A stretch of 25,603 nt of DNA from JACTMZ01 sp044359955. GTDB lineage: Bacteria; Verrucomicrobiota; Verrucomicrobiia; Chthoniobacterales; JACTMZ01. Within the stretch, counting starts at the first letter, position 1, and each line of letters opens with the position of its first letter. Below, piece by piece: positions 8,094 to 14,843 of this stretch. The notes under the pieces are model-generated. The model saw only the letters and a program-made list of their open reading frames with translations, was not told where the DNA came from and ran no database searches. The position numbers were made by a program, and so were the translations under genes. The stretch covers positions 1 to 25,603 of the forward strand of contig JBIKLF010000030.1 of NCBI GenBank assembly GCA_044359955.1. The letters are read 5' to 3'.

Positions 8094-8367
8094 GGGAATA
8101 AAGACAGGCCACAGCCGAGCACAGCGAACCGTAACGAAGTGGAGATAGGTCGCCGCGGTGACCGAACAGACAGCTCGGAGAGCTGAGCGAAGCGGTCAAA
8201 TGGGAGAAGATGAAAGAGGATAAGCGGGGCGCGCTGACACGCGCCCCGCTCATGGCATCTCTCCGAGGACTGTGTTTGCGCCGTGCAGCGGCGCAAACAC
8301 CATCTTCTGTCATCCTCTTCTATTTGCCTATGGGCCGTCTCGCAGACTCGGCTGTGGCTTTCTTCCC
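8094..8367. other. Y-shaped structured non-coding element
   Basis: Nested complementary arms without a plausible protein. Outer stem: CCACAGCCGAG (8109-8119) with CTCGGCTGTGG (8347-8357), 11 of 11, extended outside a 5-base bulge by 8094-8103 with 8358-8367 (9 of 10). Middle stem: 8197-8222 with 8301-8326, 20 of 26 paired. Two terminal hairpins sit directly on the middle stem: AGCGGGGCGCG/CGCGCCCCGCT (8223-8233/8240-8250, 6-base loop) and GTGTTTGCGCCG/CGGCGCAAACAC (8272-8283/8289-8300, 5-base loop), both perfect. An alternative pairing CTCGGAGAG (8174-8182) with CTCTCCGAG (8259-8267) would conflict with the middle stem. It could be a structured RNA or a MITE-like palindrome. The strand is unknown. 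Confidence 0.6.
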
Positions 8368-8397
8368 TCTGCCTGCCCAAGCTCGCAGTCGACGCCG

Positions 8398-8445
8398 GCC
8401 CCAGTTACTCCCAAACCACACCCGCCGCGCGCGGGTTCAGGGACT
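8398..8445. repeat. Direct repeat copy 2 (with conserved hairpin)
   Basis: Second copy of the repeat at 8011-8059, same orientation, 48 bases. The first 15 and last 12 bases are identical; the middle differs in the loop and a few positions. Stem ACCCGC/GCGGGT is kept. It ends 12 bases before the REP pair at 8458. Confidence 0.75.
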
Positions 8446-8457
8446 ATGGATCGAGTG

Positions 8458-8532
8458 GTAGGGCTGGACCCCGGACCGGCCGGGTCGAATCCGAGAGAAG
8501 GTTCGCGGTCGGGGCCGGAGGTCCGACCCTAC
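8458..8532. repeat. REP pair, divergent variant (GTAG ... CTAC)
   Basis: GTAG at 8458-8461 is followed by a GC hairpin (GGCTGG ... CCGGCC, one G-T wobble). The partner GGTCGG ... CCGACC ends in CTAC at 8529-8532, so the two hairpins face each other, as in the REP pairs at 23022, 23649 and 25355. The stem sequences differ from those copies. Confidence 0.6.
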
Positions 8533-8654
8533 CCCGGGGCCGAAGGACCAAGTCCCAAGGCGATGGGGCCCTTGGTATTAACCTAAAAACGCAGGCGCGC
8601 CTCTGCGGGAGCGTCGGAAAGGGCTGCATGTTTTGCATCGTTCCGGCTGAGCAA

Positions 8655-8688
8655 CCCTCCCCGGGAGGGCGAGCGTCCTCGCGAGCCG
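8655..8688. repeat. Small hairpin plus dispersed GGAGGGCGAGC repeat
   Basis: CCCTCC-CCG-GGAGGG forms a 6-bp hairpin at 8655-8669 and runs into GGAGGGCGAGC ... GCGAGCCG. The two flanking segments recur around a longer insert at 21257-21300, so this is a short member of a dispersed repeat. No gene is seen between here and 8760 apart from the operator. Confidence 0.45.
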
Positions 8689-8734
8689 CGCGCCTCGTGC
8701 CTCGTGCCATGCCGTTCTTCCGAGTTGCCAAATA

Positions 8735-8753
8735 AAACTAGTCCAACTAGTTT
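8735..8753. promoter_or_regulatory. Perfect palindromic operator of the toxin-antitoxin module
   Basis: AAACTAGT-CCA-ACTAGTTT is a perfect 8+3+8 palindrome ending 6 bases before the antitoxin ATG, in an AT-rich patch of otherwise GC-rich sequence. Phd/YefM antitoxins usually repress their own operon by binding such palindromes. There is no room for a separate Shine-Dalgarno site, so the message may be leaderless or the site may overlap the leader. Confidence 0.65.
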
Positions 8754-8759
8754 ATCTTC

Positions 8760-8993
8760 ATGATCAAAGAAGTCGGCACCTTCGAGGCCAAAACCCATCT
8801 TTCCCGGTTGCTCGATGAAGTGGCCGGCGGGGAAACCATCTACATCACCAAGCACGGCAAAAGGGTCGCCGAGCTGCGGCCGCCCGCTCCCCAGCAGCAC
8901 ACCAAGGCCAAGTTCGGCTGCGCCAAAGGTCCCGGCTTTTACATGGCACCCGACTTCGATGAACCACTCGAGGAGTTCAAGGAATACATGTGA
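8760..8993 (+). CDS. Phd/YefM-family antitoxin
   Basis: A 77-residue protein with the Phd/YefM N-terminal DNA-binding and dimer domain: VGTFEAKTHLSRLLDEVAGG followed by ITKHGKRVAEL, the usual pattern of this family. The acidic tail EEFKEYM after a proline-rich linker is the part expected to bind and block the toxin. It overlaps the downstream PIN-domain gene by 4 bases (the final ATGTGA supplies both the stop and the GTG start). A palindrome just upstream suggests autorepression, known for the family. Partner: the VapC-like RNase encoded next. Confidence 0.9.
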   Translation: MIKEVGTFEAKTHLSRLLDEVAGGETIYITKHGKRVAELRPPAPQQHTKAKFGCAKGPGFYMAPDFDEPLEEFKEYM

Positions 8994-9376
8994 GGTATCT
9001 GGTCGACACCAACGCTTGGATCGGATTCCTCGAGGGCGAACGCGGGTTCGGGCGGCGGGCCAAGGAAATTATGTTGGACGAACCGTGGGAGTGCTCCGTC
9101 AGCCTCGCCTCCGTCTGGGAGGCATCCATCAAGGTGGGCTTGGGCAAACTCAAACTCCCCTACTCTCTCGACACCGACCTTCCGCGTCACTTCGAAGAAA
9201 ACGGCTTCAACGTCATCACCCCCGACTGGCGCACCGTCACCGCCGTGCAGCACCTCGAACCAATCCACGGCGACCCCTTCGACCGCATCCAAGTCATCCA
9301 AGCCCGCCACCGCAAACTCGATATCCTCAGTCGCGATCCGGTTTTCGATCGTTATGGCCTGCGCCGGGTGTGGTGA
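8990..9376 (+). CDS. vapC: PIN-domain toxin (VapC-type RNase)
   Basis: A 128-residue PIN-domain protein. Seen: D6 in LVDTN, E44 in SVWEASIK, D98 in DPFDRI and D116 in LSRD, matching the acidic residues that bind metal in VapC ribonucleases, and the family phrase HGDPFDRIQVIQA. It starts with GTG at 8990, coupled to the antitoxin stop. Known VapC toxins cleave tRNA or rRNA when the antitoxin is degraded; the target here is unknown. The last 50 bases overlap the 3' end of tatC on the opposite strand. Confidence 0.9.
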   Translation: MRYLVDTNAWIGFLEGERGFGRRAKEIMLDEPWECSVSLASVWEASIKVGLGKLKLPYSLDTDLPRHFEENGFNVITPDWRTVTAVQHLEPIHGDPFDRIQVIQARHRKLDILSRDPVFDRYGLRRVW

Positions 9377-10139
9377 GCGCGTCCCGCCTCTCCATCCACC
9401 GCGCAATCCAGATGCAGGCCTCGTAGAGCAGCACCATCGGAGCCCCCATCAAAATCAGCGTGAAAATATCGGGCGTCGGCGTGATCACGGCGGCCAGCAA
9501 AAAAATGACCACAATCGCGTAGGGCCGCGTGGCTTGCATTTGCGCGTGCTCGAGCAGCCCGACCTTGACCAAGGCCAGCACCACCACCGGAAGCTCGAAG
9601 GCCAGACCGAAGGCCAGGACGAATTGCGTGGTGAAGCTGTAATACTCCCCCACCGTCCAGGTCGGACGCCACTGCATCATTTGCGCGTCTTGGAAAAAGA
9701 ATTCCAGCGCCGCCGGCAGCACGACGTAAAAGGCGAAGGCCGCCCCGCCGAGAAAAAGACCGAAACCGACGATCGAAGCCAGCAGCACGACGCGGCGCTC
9801 CTTTTTGCTCAGGGCCGGGAGCACGAACTCGGCGAGAAAGTAGAGCAAGACCGGAAAGGAGACGACCAACCCGGCATAGAAGGCCAACTTGAACGAGATG
9901 GTCATCGAATCGGCCACCCCGAGGGACTGCAGGTTGTCCACCCGCCCGGGATCCACCGCCAGCAAAGGCGCCTGGACAAAAGACGCGAGCACTCCGCGAA
10001 AAACAAAGGCCAAGATCATGCAGATCCCGAGAGCGATGGCCATGCGCACCACCATGCCCCGCAAGTCCTCGACGTGTTCAAGGAATGGCTTGGGCGTATC
10101 CCGCTCGTCGCGGAACTTGAGGAATTTTTCCAGACTCAT
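9327..10139 (-). CDS. tatC: Twin-arginine translocase subunit TatC
   Basis: A 270-residue membrane protein with about six hydrophobic segments. Seen: FLEHVEDLRGMVVR near the N-terminus (the conserved charged TatC motif that helps bind twin-arginine signals) and FGLAFELPVVV with the conserved glutamate of the fourth membrane region. It starts at MSLEKFLKF (10139), with GGGGAGG close upstream; the frame is open to 10253 but that text contains a REP. Role: the core receptor of the Tat export channel; tatA/tatB are not in this window. The C-terminal tail (RRDALTTPGAGHNDRKPDRD) is not conserved in the family and is encoded opposite the end of vapC. Confidence 0.93.
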   Translation of the reverse strand: MSLEKFLKFRDERDTPKPFLEHVEDLRGMVVRMAIALGICMILAFVFRGVLASFVQAPLLAVDPGRVDNLQSLGVADSMTISFKLAFYAGLVVSFPVLLYFLAEFVLPALSKKERRVVLLASIVGFGLFLGGAAFAFYVVLPAALEFFFQDAQMMQWRPTWTVGEYYSFTTQFVLAFGLAFELPVVVLALVKVGLLEHAQMQATRPYAIVVIFLLAAVITPTPDIFTLILMGAPMVLLYEACIWIARWMERRDALTTPGAGHNDRKPDRD

Positions 10140-10151
10140 GACCTCCCCAAG

Positions 10152-10176
10152 GTAGGGACGAGCGGCCCGCTCGTCC
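10152..10176. repeat. Single GTAG-type REP element
   Basis: GTAG (10152-10155) is followed by a perfect 10-bp hairpin GGACGAGCGG-C-CCGCTCGTCC. It is identical to the left halves of the REP pairs at 23022, 23649 and 25355. It sits in the 61-base gap between the nudix and tatC genes, 12 bases before the tatC start. Confidence 0.85.
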
Positions 10177-10200
10177 GCTCCTTTCCGCGCGAAAATCCGC

Positions 10201-10761
10201 TCACACCCGCCTCCCCGCCGCCAACCGCGCATACAATCCCAACGTGTTGGCATCCTCGATCACCCCGCGCGCGACCATTTCGCGCAATTCGTCGGCCGCG
10301 AAAGCCTTGATCTCGAGGATTTGCTCCTCGGCATCATGACCGGTAGCCCGCGGATCCCACCGAACCTCCGTAGCCAGAAACTGATGCGTTGTCTCGTCGG
10401 TGAATCCGGGCGAGGTGAAAAACCTGCCCAGATACTCCAGTTCGCCCGTCACCTCGCATCCCGCCTCCTCGCTCAATTCCCGGCGCGCCGCCTGCTCGAT
10501 GGCAGACGTCGTCGTCTCCCCGTCAAGCTGGCCCGCGGGAAATTGCCAAAAATCCCGGCGCGCCGGCACGCGTTCTTCGCGGATCAGCACATACGACCCA
10601 TCCGGCAACCGCGGCGCCACCGTCACCCCGACTTTTCGCGTCACCTTGGTCCACTCGCGTCCCTCCGGACGCGACGGCGTGCGCACGATCTCTTGGGTCA
10701 CCCGCAAATGCGGAGTTTCCAGCAGCACATCTTCGCGCAACAACTCCCAGCCGTCGCTCAT
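10201..10761 (-). CDS. NUDIX hydrolase, ADP-ribose-pyrophosphatase-like
   Basis: A 186-residue NUDIX protein. Seen: FWQFPAGQLDGE followed by AARRELSEEAGCEV, giving the catalytic REL.EE.G core at 94-101. The upstream phrases VLIREERVPARRDFWQFPAG and the length fit the ADP-ribose / nucleoside-diphosphate-sugar hydrolases. Odd: between the box glutamate (E82) and R94 there are 11 residues, not the canonical 7. Start ATG at 10761 overlaps the argH stop (ATGA). Substrate not determinable by eye. Confidence 0.85.
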   Translation of the reverse strand: MSDGWELLREDVLLETPHLRVTQEIVRTPSRPEGREWTKVTRKVGVTVAPRLPDGSYVLIREERVPARRDFWQFPAGQLDGETTTSAIEQAARRELSEEAGCEVTGELEYLGRFFTSPGFTDETTHQFLATEVRWDPRATGHDAEEQILEIKAFAADELREMVARGVIEDANTLGLYARLAAGRRV

Positions 10762-12134
10762 GACTTGGCGGAAGCCAAACGCTTGCCCCACCACGCCAAA
10801 CGCACCGCCACCCGCTTCGGCGAGGGCGCCCCTTCCGCCGTGCGCGCTTGCAAAGAACGCATCGCATCGAGGCACTTCATGGCGTCGGCCTTGAACAGTT
10901 TGCTCTCCGCCTGCAACTCGCCGAGCGACAAATCGCGCAAGGTCACACCACGCTGCACGCTCAGGGCAACCAGAGTCCCGACCACTTGGTGCGCCTCGCG
11001 GAAAGGCAGTCCTTTGCGGACCAGGTAATCCGCCCAATCCGTCGCCACGAGGAGCGCGTCATCCGCCGCCGCCGCCATGCGCTGTTTGTCCCACCGCGCC
11101 GCACCGAACATCTCGGCCAGTATTTCGAGCGACGCGCCCAGCGTGTCGGCCGAGTCGAAAACCGGCTCTTTGTCTTCCTGCAAGTCACGGTTGTACGCCA
11201 GCGGCAACCCCTTGAGCGTGGTGAGCAGGGCAACCAGATTGCCGTAAAGGCGACCCGTTTTCCCCCGGGCCAATTCCGCGATATCCGGATTCTTCTTCTG
11301 CGGCATCAGACTCGATCCCGTGGTGTGCGCATCGCTCAAACCCAAAAATCCGAACTCGCTCGAAGCCCAAAGAATCGTGTCCTCGCACAACCGCGACAGA
11401 TGCATCCCCGTGATCGCGCAGGCCGAAAGAAATTCACAGGCAAAGTCCCGGTCGGACACCGCATCCATGCTGTTTTGCGAGACATCATCGAAACCGAGTT
11501 GCCGCGCCATGAAACGCCGGTCCAGGGCAATCGTCGATCCGGCCAGCGCTCCCGATCCCAAAGGCAGCACATTGGCGCGCCGGCCCGCGTCGGCCAGACG
11601 CCCCGCGTCGCGTTCGAGCATTTCCACGTAGGCCAACACATGGTGCGCCGCCAGCATCGGCTGCGCCCGCTGCAGATGGGTGTAGCCGGGCATGATCGCA
11701 TCGCCTCCGCGCACGGCGAGGCTGACGAGGGCCTTTTGCAAACCTCGCACCGCCGAAACAAGAACCCCCGTCTCTTCCCGCAGCCACAGCCGGAGATCCG
11801 TGGCCACCTGGTCATTGCGGGAACGCGCGGTGTGCAGCTTGGCCCCGGCCGCGCCGATTTTTTTGGTCAGCGCCGCCTCGATATTCATATGCACGTCCTC
11901 GAGTTCCTCGCGCCAGACGAACTTGCCCGCCCGGATCTCCCGCGCGATGGACTCCAGACCGCGGTGAATCGCTTTCCATTCATTCGGCGTCAACAACCGC
12001 GCCTTGCGCAGGGCCGCCGCATGCGCCTTCGACCCCGCGATGTCGTGCAGCGCCAGGCGCCGGTCGAAAGAAACCGACTGGCCATAAGCGCGCAGCCGGG
12101 CCGAGGGATCTTTGCTGAAACGTCCGTGCCACAT
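10758..12134 (-). CDS. argH: Argininosuccinate lyase
   Basis: A 458-residue protein of the fumarase/ArgH superfamily. Seen: TARSRNDQ at 102-109 (ArgH-specific), GYTHLQ with H153 of the catalytic pair, and the family signature GSSLMPQKKNP at 273-283. The N-terminus MWHGRFSKD is the standard ArgH start. It performs the last step of arginine synthesis, argininosuccinate to arginine and fumarate, in the cytoplasm. It follows the fur-like gene by 3 bases and overlaps the nudix gene by 4. No other arginine gene is seen in the window. Confidence 0.96.
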   Translation of the reverse strand: MWHGRFSKDPSARLRAYGQSVSFDRRLALHDIAGSKAHAAALRKARLLTPNEWKAIHRGLESIAREIRAGKFVWREELEDVHMNIEAALTKKIGAAGAKLHTARSRNDQVATDLRLWLREETGVLVSAVRGLQKALVSLAVRGGDAIMPGYTHLQRAQPMLAAHHVLAYVEMLERDAGRLADAGRRANVLPLGSGALAGSTIALDRRFMARQLGFDDVSQNSMDAVSDRDFACEFLSACAITGMHLSRLCEDTILWASSEFGFLGLSDAHTTGSSLMPQKKNPDIAELARGKTGRLYGNLVALLTTLKGLPLAYNRDLQEDKEPVFDSADTLGASLEILAEMFGAARWDKQRMAAAADDALLVATDWADYLVRKGLPFREAHQVVGTLVALSVQRGVTLRDLSLGELQAESKLFKADAMKCLDAMRSLQARTAEGAPSPKRVAVRLAWWGKRLASAKS

Positions 12135-12137
12135 AAA

Positions 12138-12620
12138 TCAGCCCGCTGCGGCAAACACCTCACGCCCGCTCTTGCGGCACACGCCGTTGATTTTCAATTC
12201 ATCGCACCGCGCCTCGATGCGCACCTGCTTGTTGGCCGGAGTGAAACCCATCCGCTTGGCCATGCAATTCTCGAGGAGTTCCATGTTGAGGTCCTCGAAC
12301 TCGAGGATGTTCTGGCAATCAAGACAGATGAGATGGTTGTGATGCGGATGATCGACAAAATTCGGATCATAGACCTTGCGTCCCTGCCCGAGATCCAGTT
12401 CGCGCAACAATCCGCTCTCCACCAAAATCGGCAAGGTGCGGTAAACCGTGGCCCGGCTCACCGTCTGTTCAATCCCCCGCGCCATATCGAGCAGCTCGTC
12501 GGCTGTGTAGTGACGGTCTGTGCTGAACGCCGCCTCAATGATGGCGTCACGTTGCGAAGTCTTGCGCAGGCCTTTGCTGGCAAGGAACTCGCGGATCTGA
12601 TTGCGCACGACCTCTTCCAT
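12138..12620 (-). CDS. Fur-family metalloregulator (Fur/Zur/PerR-like)
   Basis: A 160-residue Fur-family repressor. Seen: winged-helix RKTSQRDAIIEA and SRATVYRTLPIL for DNA recognition, then the metal segment HPHHNHLICLDC with the HHNH and one CxxC zinc pair. The second C-terminal CxxC of many Fur proteins is absent; two lone cysteines remain (CDELKINGVC). Iron, zinc or peroxide sensing cannot be assigned by eye. It is divergent from rpiA, with 124 bases of GC-rich sequence between the two starts. It leads the fur-argH-nudix-tatC run on the minus strand. Confidence 0.92.
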   Translation of the reverse strand: MEEVVRNQIREFLASKGLRKTSQRDAIIEAAFSTDRHYTADELLDMARGIEQTVSRATVYRTLPILVESGLLRELDLGQGRKVYDPNFVDHPHHNHLICLDCQNILEFEDLNMELLENCMAKRMGFTPANKQVRIEARCDELKINGVCRKSGREVFAAAG

Positions 12621-12744
12621 GGGTGACAGCGCGCCCGGCGCGCCGATGGGCGATACTCCTTCCCGCCCCGCGGCAGGTCAAGGCCCGCGGGGCCCGCCGC
12701 GGAAAATCCTCCCGCCCTCCGCGCCGCTCGGGCATAGTCACCTT

Positions 12745-13485
12745 ATGCCTGCTCCCGCCGCCGACCGCGACGCGCTCAAAAAAGAAGCTGCTATCCACGC
12801 GGTGCGCTTCGTCCACCCCGGCATGACCATCGGGCTCGGCACCGGCTCAACCGCCATTCATGCCGTCCGCGAAATCGCCCGCCGTCACGCCGCCGGCGAA
12901 CTGCCCGGCATCAGCACCTTGGCCACCTCCTCGGAAATCGCCCGGGTGGCCCGCGCAGCCGGCCTCCCCCTGCTCGACAACGCCGGACCCGCCTCCATTG
13001 ATGTGACCATTGACGGCGCTGACGAGGTCGACCCGCAACTCAACCTGATCAAAGGAGGCGGCGGTGCCCTCTTCCACGAAAAAATTGTGGCTCAGGCAAC
13101 CAAACGACAGATCATCGTCATCGACGAAGCCAAAATGTCAGCGCAACTCGGCACCCGGCACACCCTGCCGGTCGAAGTCGTTCCGTTTGGCGCGAAATCC
13201 CAGCAACTCTTCCTCGAGCAACTCGGCGGCCACCCCGTTCTCCGCCGCCAAACGGACGGCACGCCTTTCATCACCGACGAGGGCAACATCATTTACGACT
13301 GCGCCTTCGGACCCCTCGCCGATGCCGAGGAACTCGCCGCCGAACTCCGCGCCCGCACCGGCATCGTTGAACACGGCCTCTTCCTCGGCATGGCCGACGA
13401 CGTCATCATCGCCGGTCAAAACGGCCTCCGCCACCTCCAGCGCGATCCCGTCACCGGCCAAGTCAAAGAAGTCGCCATCGATTGA
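12745..13485 (+). CDS. rpiA: Ribose-5-phosphate isomerase A
   Basis: A 246-residue RpiA. Seen: GLGTGST at 30-36 (phosphate loop), DGADEVD at 90-96, KGGGGAL at 103-109 and the general-base glutamate E112 in HEK. The start ATG at 12745 was chosen because the family begins about 10 residues before the KKEAA helix; the frame is open upstream to 12601, but that part is not conserved in style and overlaps the fur start. It interconverts ribose-5-phosphate and ribulose-5-phosphate in the pentose phosphate pathway, downstream of Gnd, which is also in this window. The stop is followed after three bases by a REP. Confidence 0.95.
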   Translation: MPAPAADRDALKKEAAIHAVRFVHPGMTIGLGTGSTAIHAVREIARRHAAGELPGISTLATSSEIARVARAAGLPLLDNAGPASIDVTIDGADEVDPQLNLIKGGGGALFHEKIVAQATKRQIIVIDEAKMSAQLGTRHTLPVEVVPFGAKSQQLFLEQLGGHPVLRRQTDGTPFITDEGNIIYDCAFGPLADAEELAAELRARTGIVEHGLFLGMADDVIIAGQNGLRHLQRDPVTGQVKEVAID

Positions 13486-13488
13486 CAG

Positions 13489-13548
13489 GTAGGGACGACC
13501 GGCCTCGCTCGTCCGCCTTGTCCGGCACGGGCCCGCGGCCCGCGTGCC
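13489..13548. repeat. REP pair, diverged, between convergent rpiA and phosphatase genes
   Basis: GTAG (13489-13492), then a degenerate copy of the usual hairpin (outer stem GGACGA/TCGTCC), then a second hairpin GGCACG ... CGTGCC (13524-13548) without the terminal CTAC. It fills almost all of the 65 bases between two convergent stops, so it may also serve as a two-way terminator. Confidence 0.7.
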
Positions 13549-13550
13549 CC

Positions 13551-14234
13551 TCAACCCTTCCCCTCGCCCCACACTTTCGACAACCGCCCGCCCGGCATCG
13601 GCGGAAGGGCCAAACCGTCCGGCGCATAATGGGCCACATCATTGTAGAGCGTAAGACGCGCCTCCATCGCATCGCGGAAATCCAAGATCGTCAACGACGC
13701 CGGATTCAAATCGAGATGGTCACGATACCGTCGCGGATCAAAACCGAGGATCGCCCCCAGCAGCAACCGGATCGTCGCCTTGTGCGACACCACGCAAATC
13801 ATCTCACCCGCATGCGCCCCCACCGCCTGCAGCAAGGCCGGCATGGCCCGGGCGGCCACCGCCAAGCCCGTCTCCCCGCCCTCCGGCGCGAAGTTGTAGG
13901 GGTCGGACTCCCATTTCACATACGTGTCGCCGAAATTTGTCTCGGCCTCCTGCCTCGTCAGACCTTCCCACACCCCATGGTTGATCTCGAGAAAACCAGC
14001 GACAGGCTGCACCGGCAAATCATGCGGCCCGGCCAGAAGACGCGCGGTCTCCGTGGTCCGGTCCAACGGCGAAGCAAAGAAAGCCGCGATCGGTTGACCC
14101 GCCAGGCGTTTTGACAAGGCGGACGCCTGCTGCCGTCCGACATCGCTCAACTCGACATTCGTCGCCCCCGCGAAACGGTCTTCCGCGGAAAGCACCGTGG
14201 CCCCGTGGCGGACCAAAAAAACCCGCGTCTTCAT
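13551..14234 (-). CDS. Histidine phosphatase (phosphoglycerate-mutase-like)
   Basis: A 227-residue member of the RHG histidine phosphatase family. Seen: FLVRHGAT with the phospho-acceptor H10, SPLDRT with R59, the acid E83 in FLEINHGVWEG, and the second histidine H151 in VVSHKATIR. It starts at MKTRVFLVRHG (14234), overlapping the mogA stop by 4 bases. The overall pattern and length fit small-molecule phosphatases of the CobC/GpmB group (alpha-ribazole or sugar phosphates); cobalamin genes are not nearby, so the substrate is open. Confidence 0.88.
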   Translation of the reverse strand: MKTRVFLVRHGATVLSAEDRFAGATNVELSDVGRQQASALSKRLAGQPIAAFFASPLDRTTETARLLAGPHDLPVQPVAGFLEINHGVWEGLTRQEAETNFGDTYVKWESDPYNFAPEGGETGLAVAARAMPALLQAVGAHAGEMICVVSHKATIRLLLGAILGFDPRRYRDHLDLNPASLTILDFRDAMEARLTLYNDVAHYAPDGLALPPMPGGRLSKVWGEGKG

Positions 14235-14749
14235 CGCGCTCTTGTAGCGGCTGACAAGCGCGGACGCCAGCCCGCCACATGATCGAGACATTCCGCGATC
14301 GCCGGCGCGATCAACCCGAGGCATTCCGCAATCGCCGTCGGACGCCCGGGCAAATTCACAATCAACGACCGCCCCGCCACTCCCGCCACCGCGCGCGTCA
14401 AAATCGCCGTCGGCACCCTCTCGTACGAACGCATCCTCATCACCTCGCCGAACCCCGGCAACTCCTTCCCGATCACCGCCCGCGTTGCTTCGGGTGTGAC
14501 GTCGCGCTCGGACGGACCCGTCCCGCCGGTGGTGACAATCAGAGGCAATTCCTCCTCCACCATCGCGCGCAGCGTTTCTTCGATTGCCGTCTGGTCGTCG
14601 GGCAGCACCCGCACATGGAATTCCATCGCCTCGTCGAAAAACCCGCGCAACACCCTCTCGATCTCGGGTCCACTTGCATCCTCATAAACACCCGCCGCCG
14701 CCCGGTCACTCAACGTCACGCGTCCGACCACCAAGGTTTGCCCATTCAT
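14231..14749 (-). CDS. mogA: Molybdopterin adenylyltransferase-like protein (MogA/MoaB)
   Basis: A 172-residue protein with the molybdopterin-binding fold. Seen: VTLSDRAAAGVYEDASGP near the start, TTGGTGPSERDVTPEAT with the conserved aspartates, and NLPGRPTAIAECL near the end. Known role: MogA adenylates molybdopterin before molybdenum insertion. The start is taken at MNGQTLVVGRVTLSD (14749) because the family begins just before VTLSD; the frame is open to 14899 but that overlaps nrdR. It is followed by the phosphatase (4-base overlap) and is divergent from nrdR. No other moa or moe gene is in the window. Confidence 0.9.
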   Translation of the reverse strand: MNGQTLVVGRVTLSDRAAAGVYEDASGPEIERVLRGFFDEAMEFHVRVLPDDQTAIEETLRAMVEEELPLIVTTGGTGPSERDVTPEATRAVIGKELPGFGEVMRMRSYERVPTAILTRAVAGVAGRSLIVNLPGRPTAIAECLGLIAPAIAECLDHVAGWRPRLSAATRAR

Positions 14750-14843
14750 AAAACCCAACCTATGCGAAAATAAAATCGCCACCAAGGCTATTGACACCCC
14801 AACCCATTGTGGTGTTCTCTCACCGCAGTCAGCTGAAACCACT

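Larger units (their letters stand above)
7596..8186 (+). pseudogene. GntR-like winged-helix regulator, truncated or decayed
   Basis: The first about 70 codons read like a GntR winged helix: ELPGEMAIA, then SVGRTVVRGLLRHLGRRGFI and RRGRKW, matching the family pattern LP.E..la..l.VSR.TVR.aL..L...G.I...G. From about codon 73 the frame stays open to 8186, but its composition (runs of R, P, S) is not protein-like and it reads through an inverted repeat, a direct repeat and part of a structured element. No effector domain follows in any frame. The position, divergent from the hydroxyacid-oxidase operon with a dyad in between, is what a local regulator would have. Either a 70-residue DNA-binding remnant or a decaying gene; a functional short repressor is not excluded. 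Confidence 0.4.

Noticed and set aside
8011..8445. CRISPR array
   Set aside because: Only two repeat copies 339 bases apart, no regular spacers and no cas gene in the window.
8480..8500. tRNA T-arm-like text GGGTCGAATCC
   Set aside because: No acceptor stem, anticodon arm or CCA could be placed around it; it lies in the spacer of a REP pair.
10848..12626. 592-codon open frame on the plus strand
   Set aside because: It is antisense to argH and fur, both with clear family motifs; its composition (R, Q, H rich) is that of a GC-rich shadow frame.
14794..14815. ACACC-N12-GGTGT dyad upstream of nrdR as an NrdR box
   Set aside because: The known NrdR box is a compact 16-bp AT-rich palindrome; the spacing and centre here do not fit, so no site is claimed.
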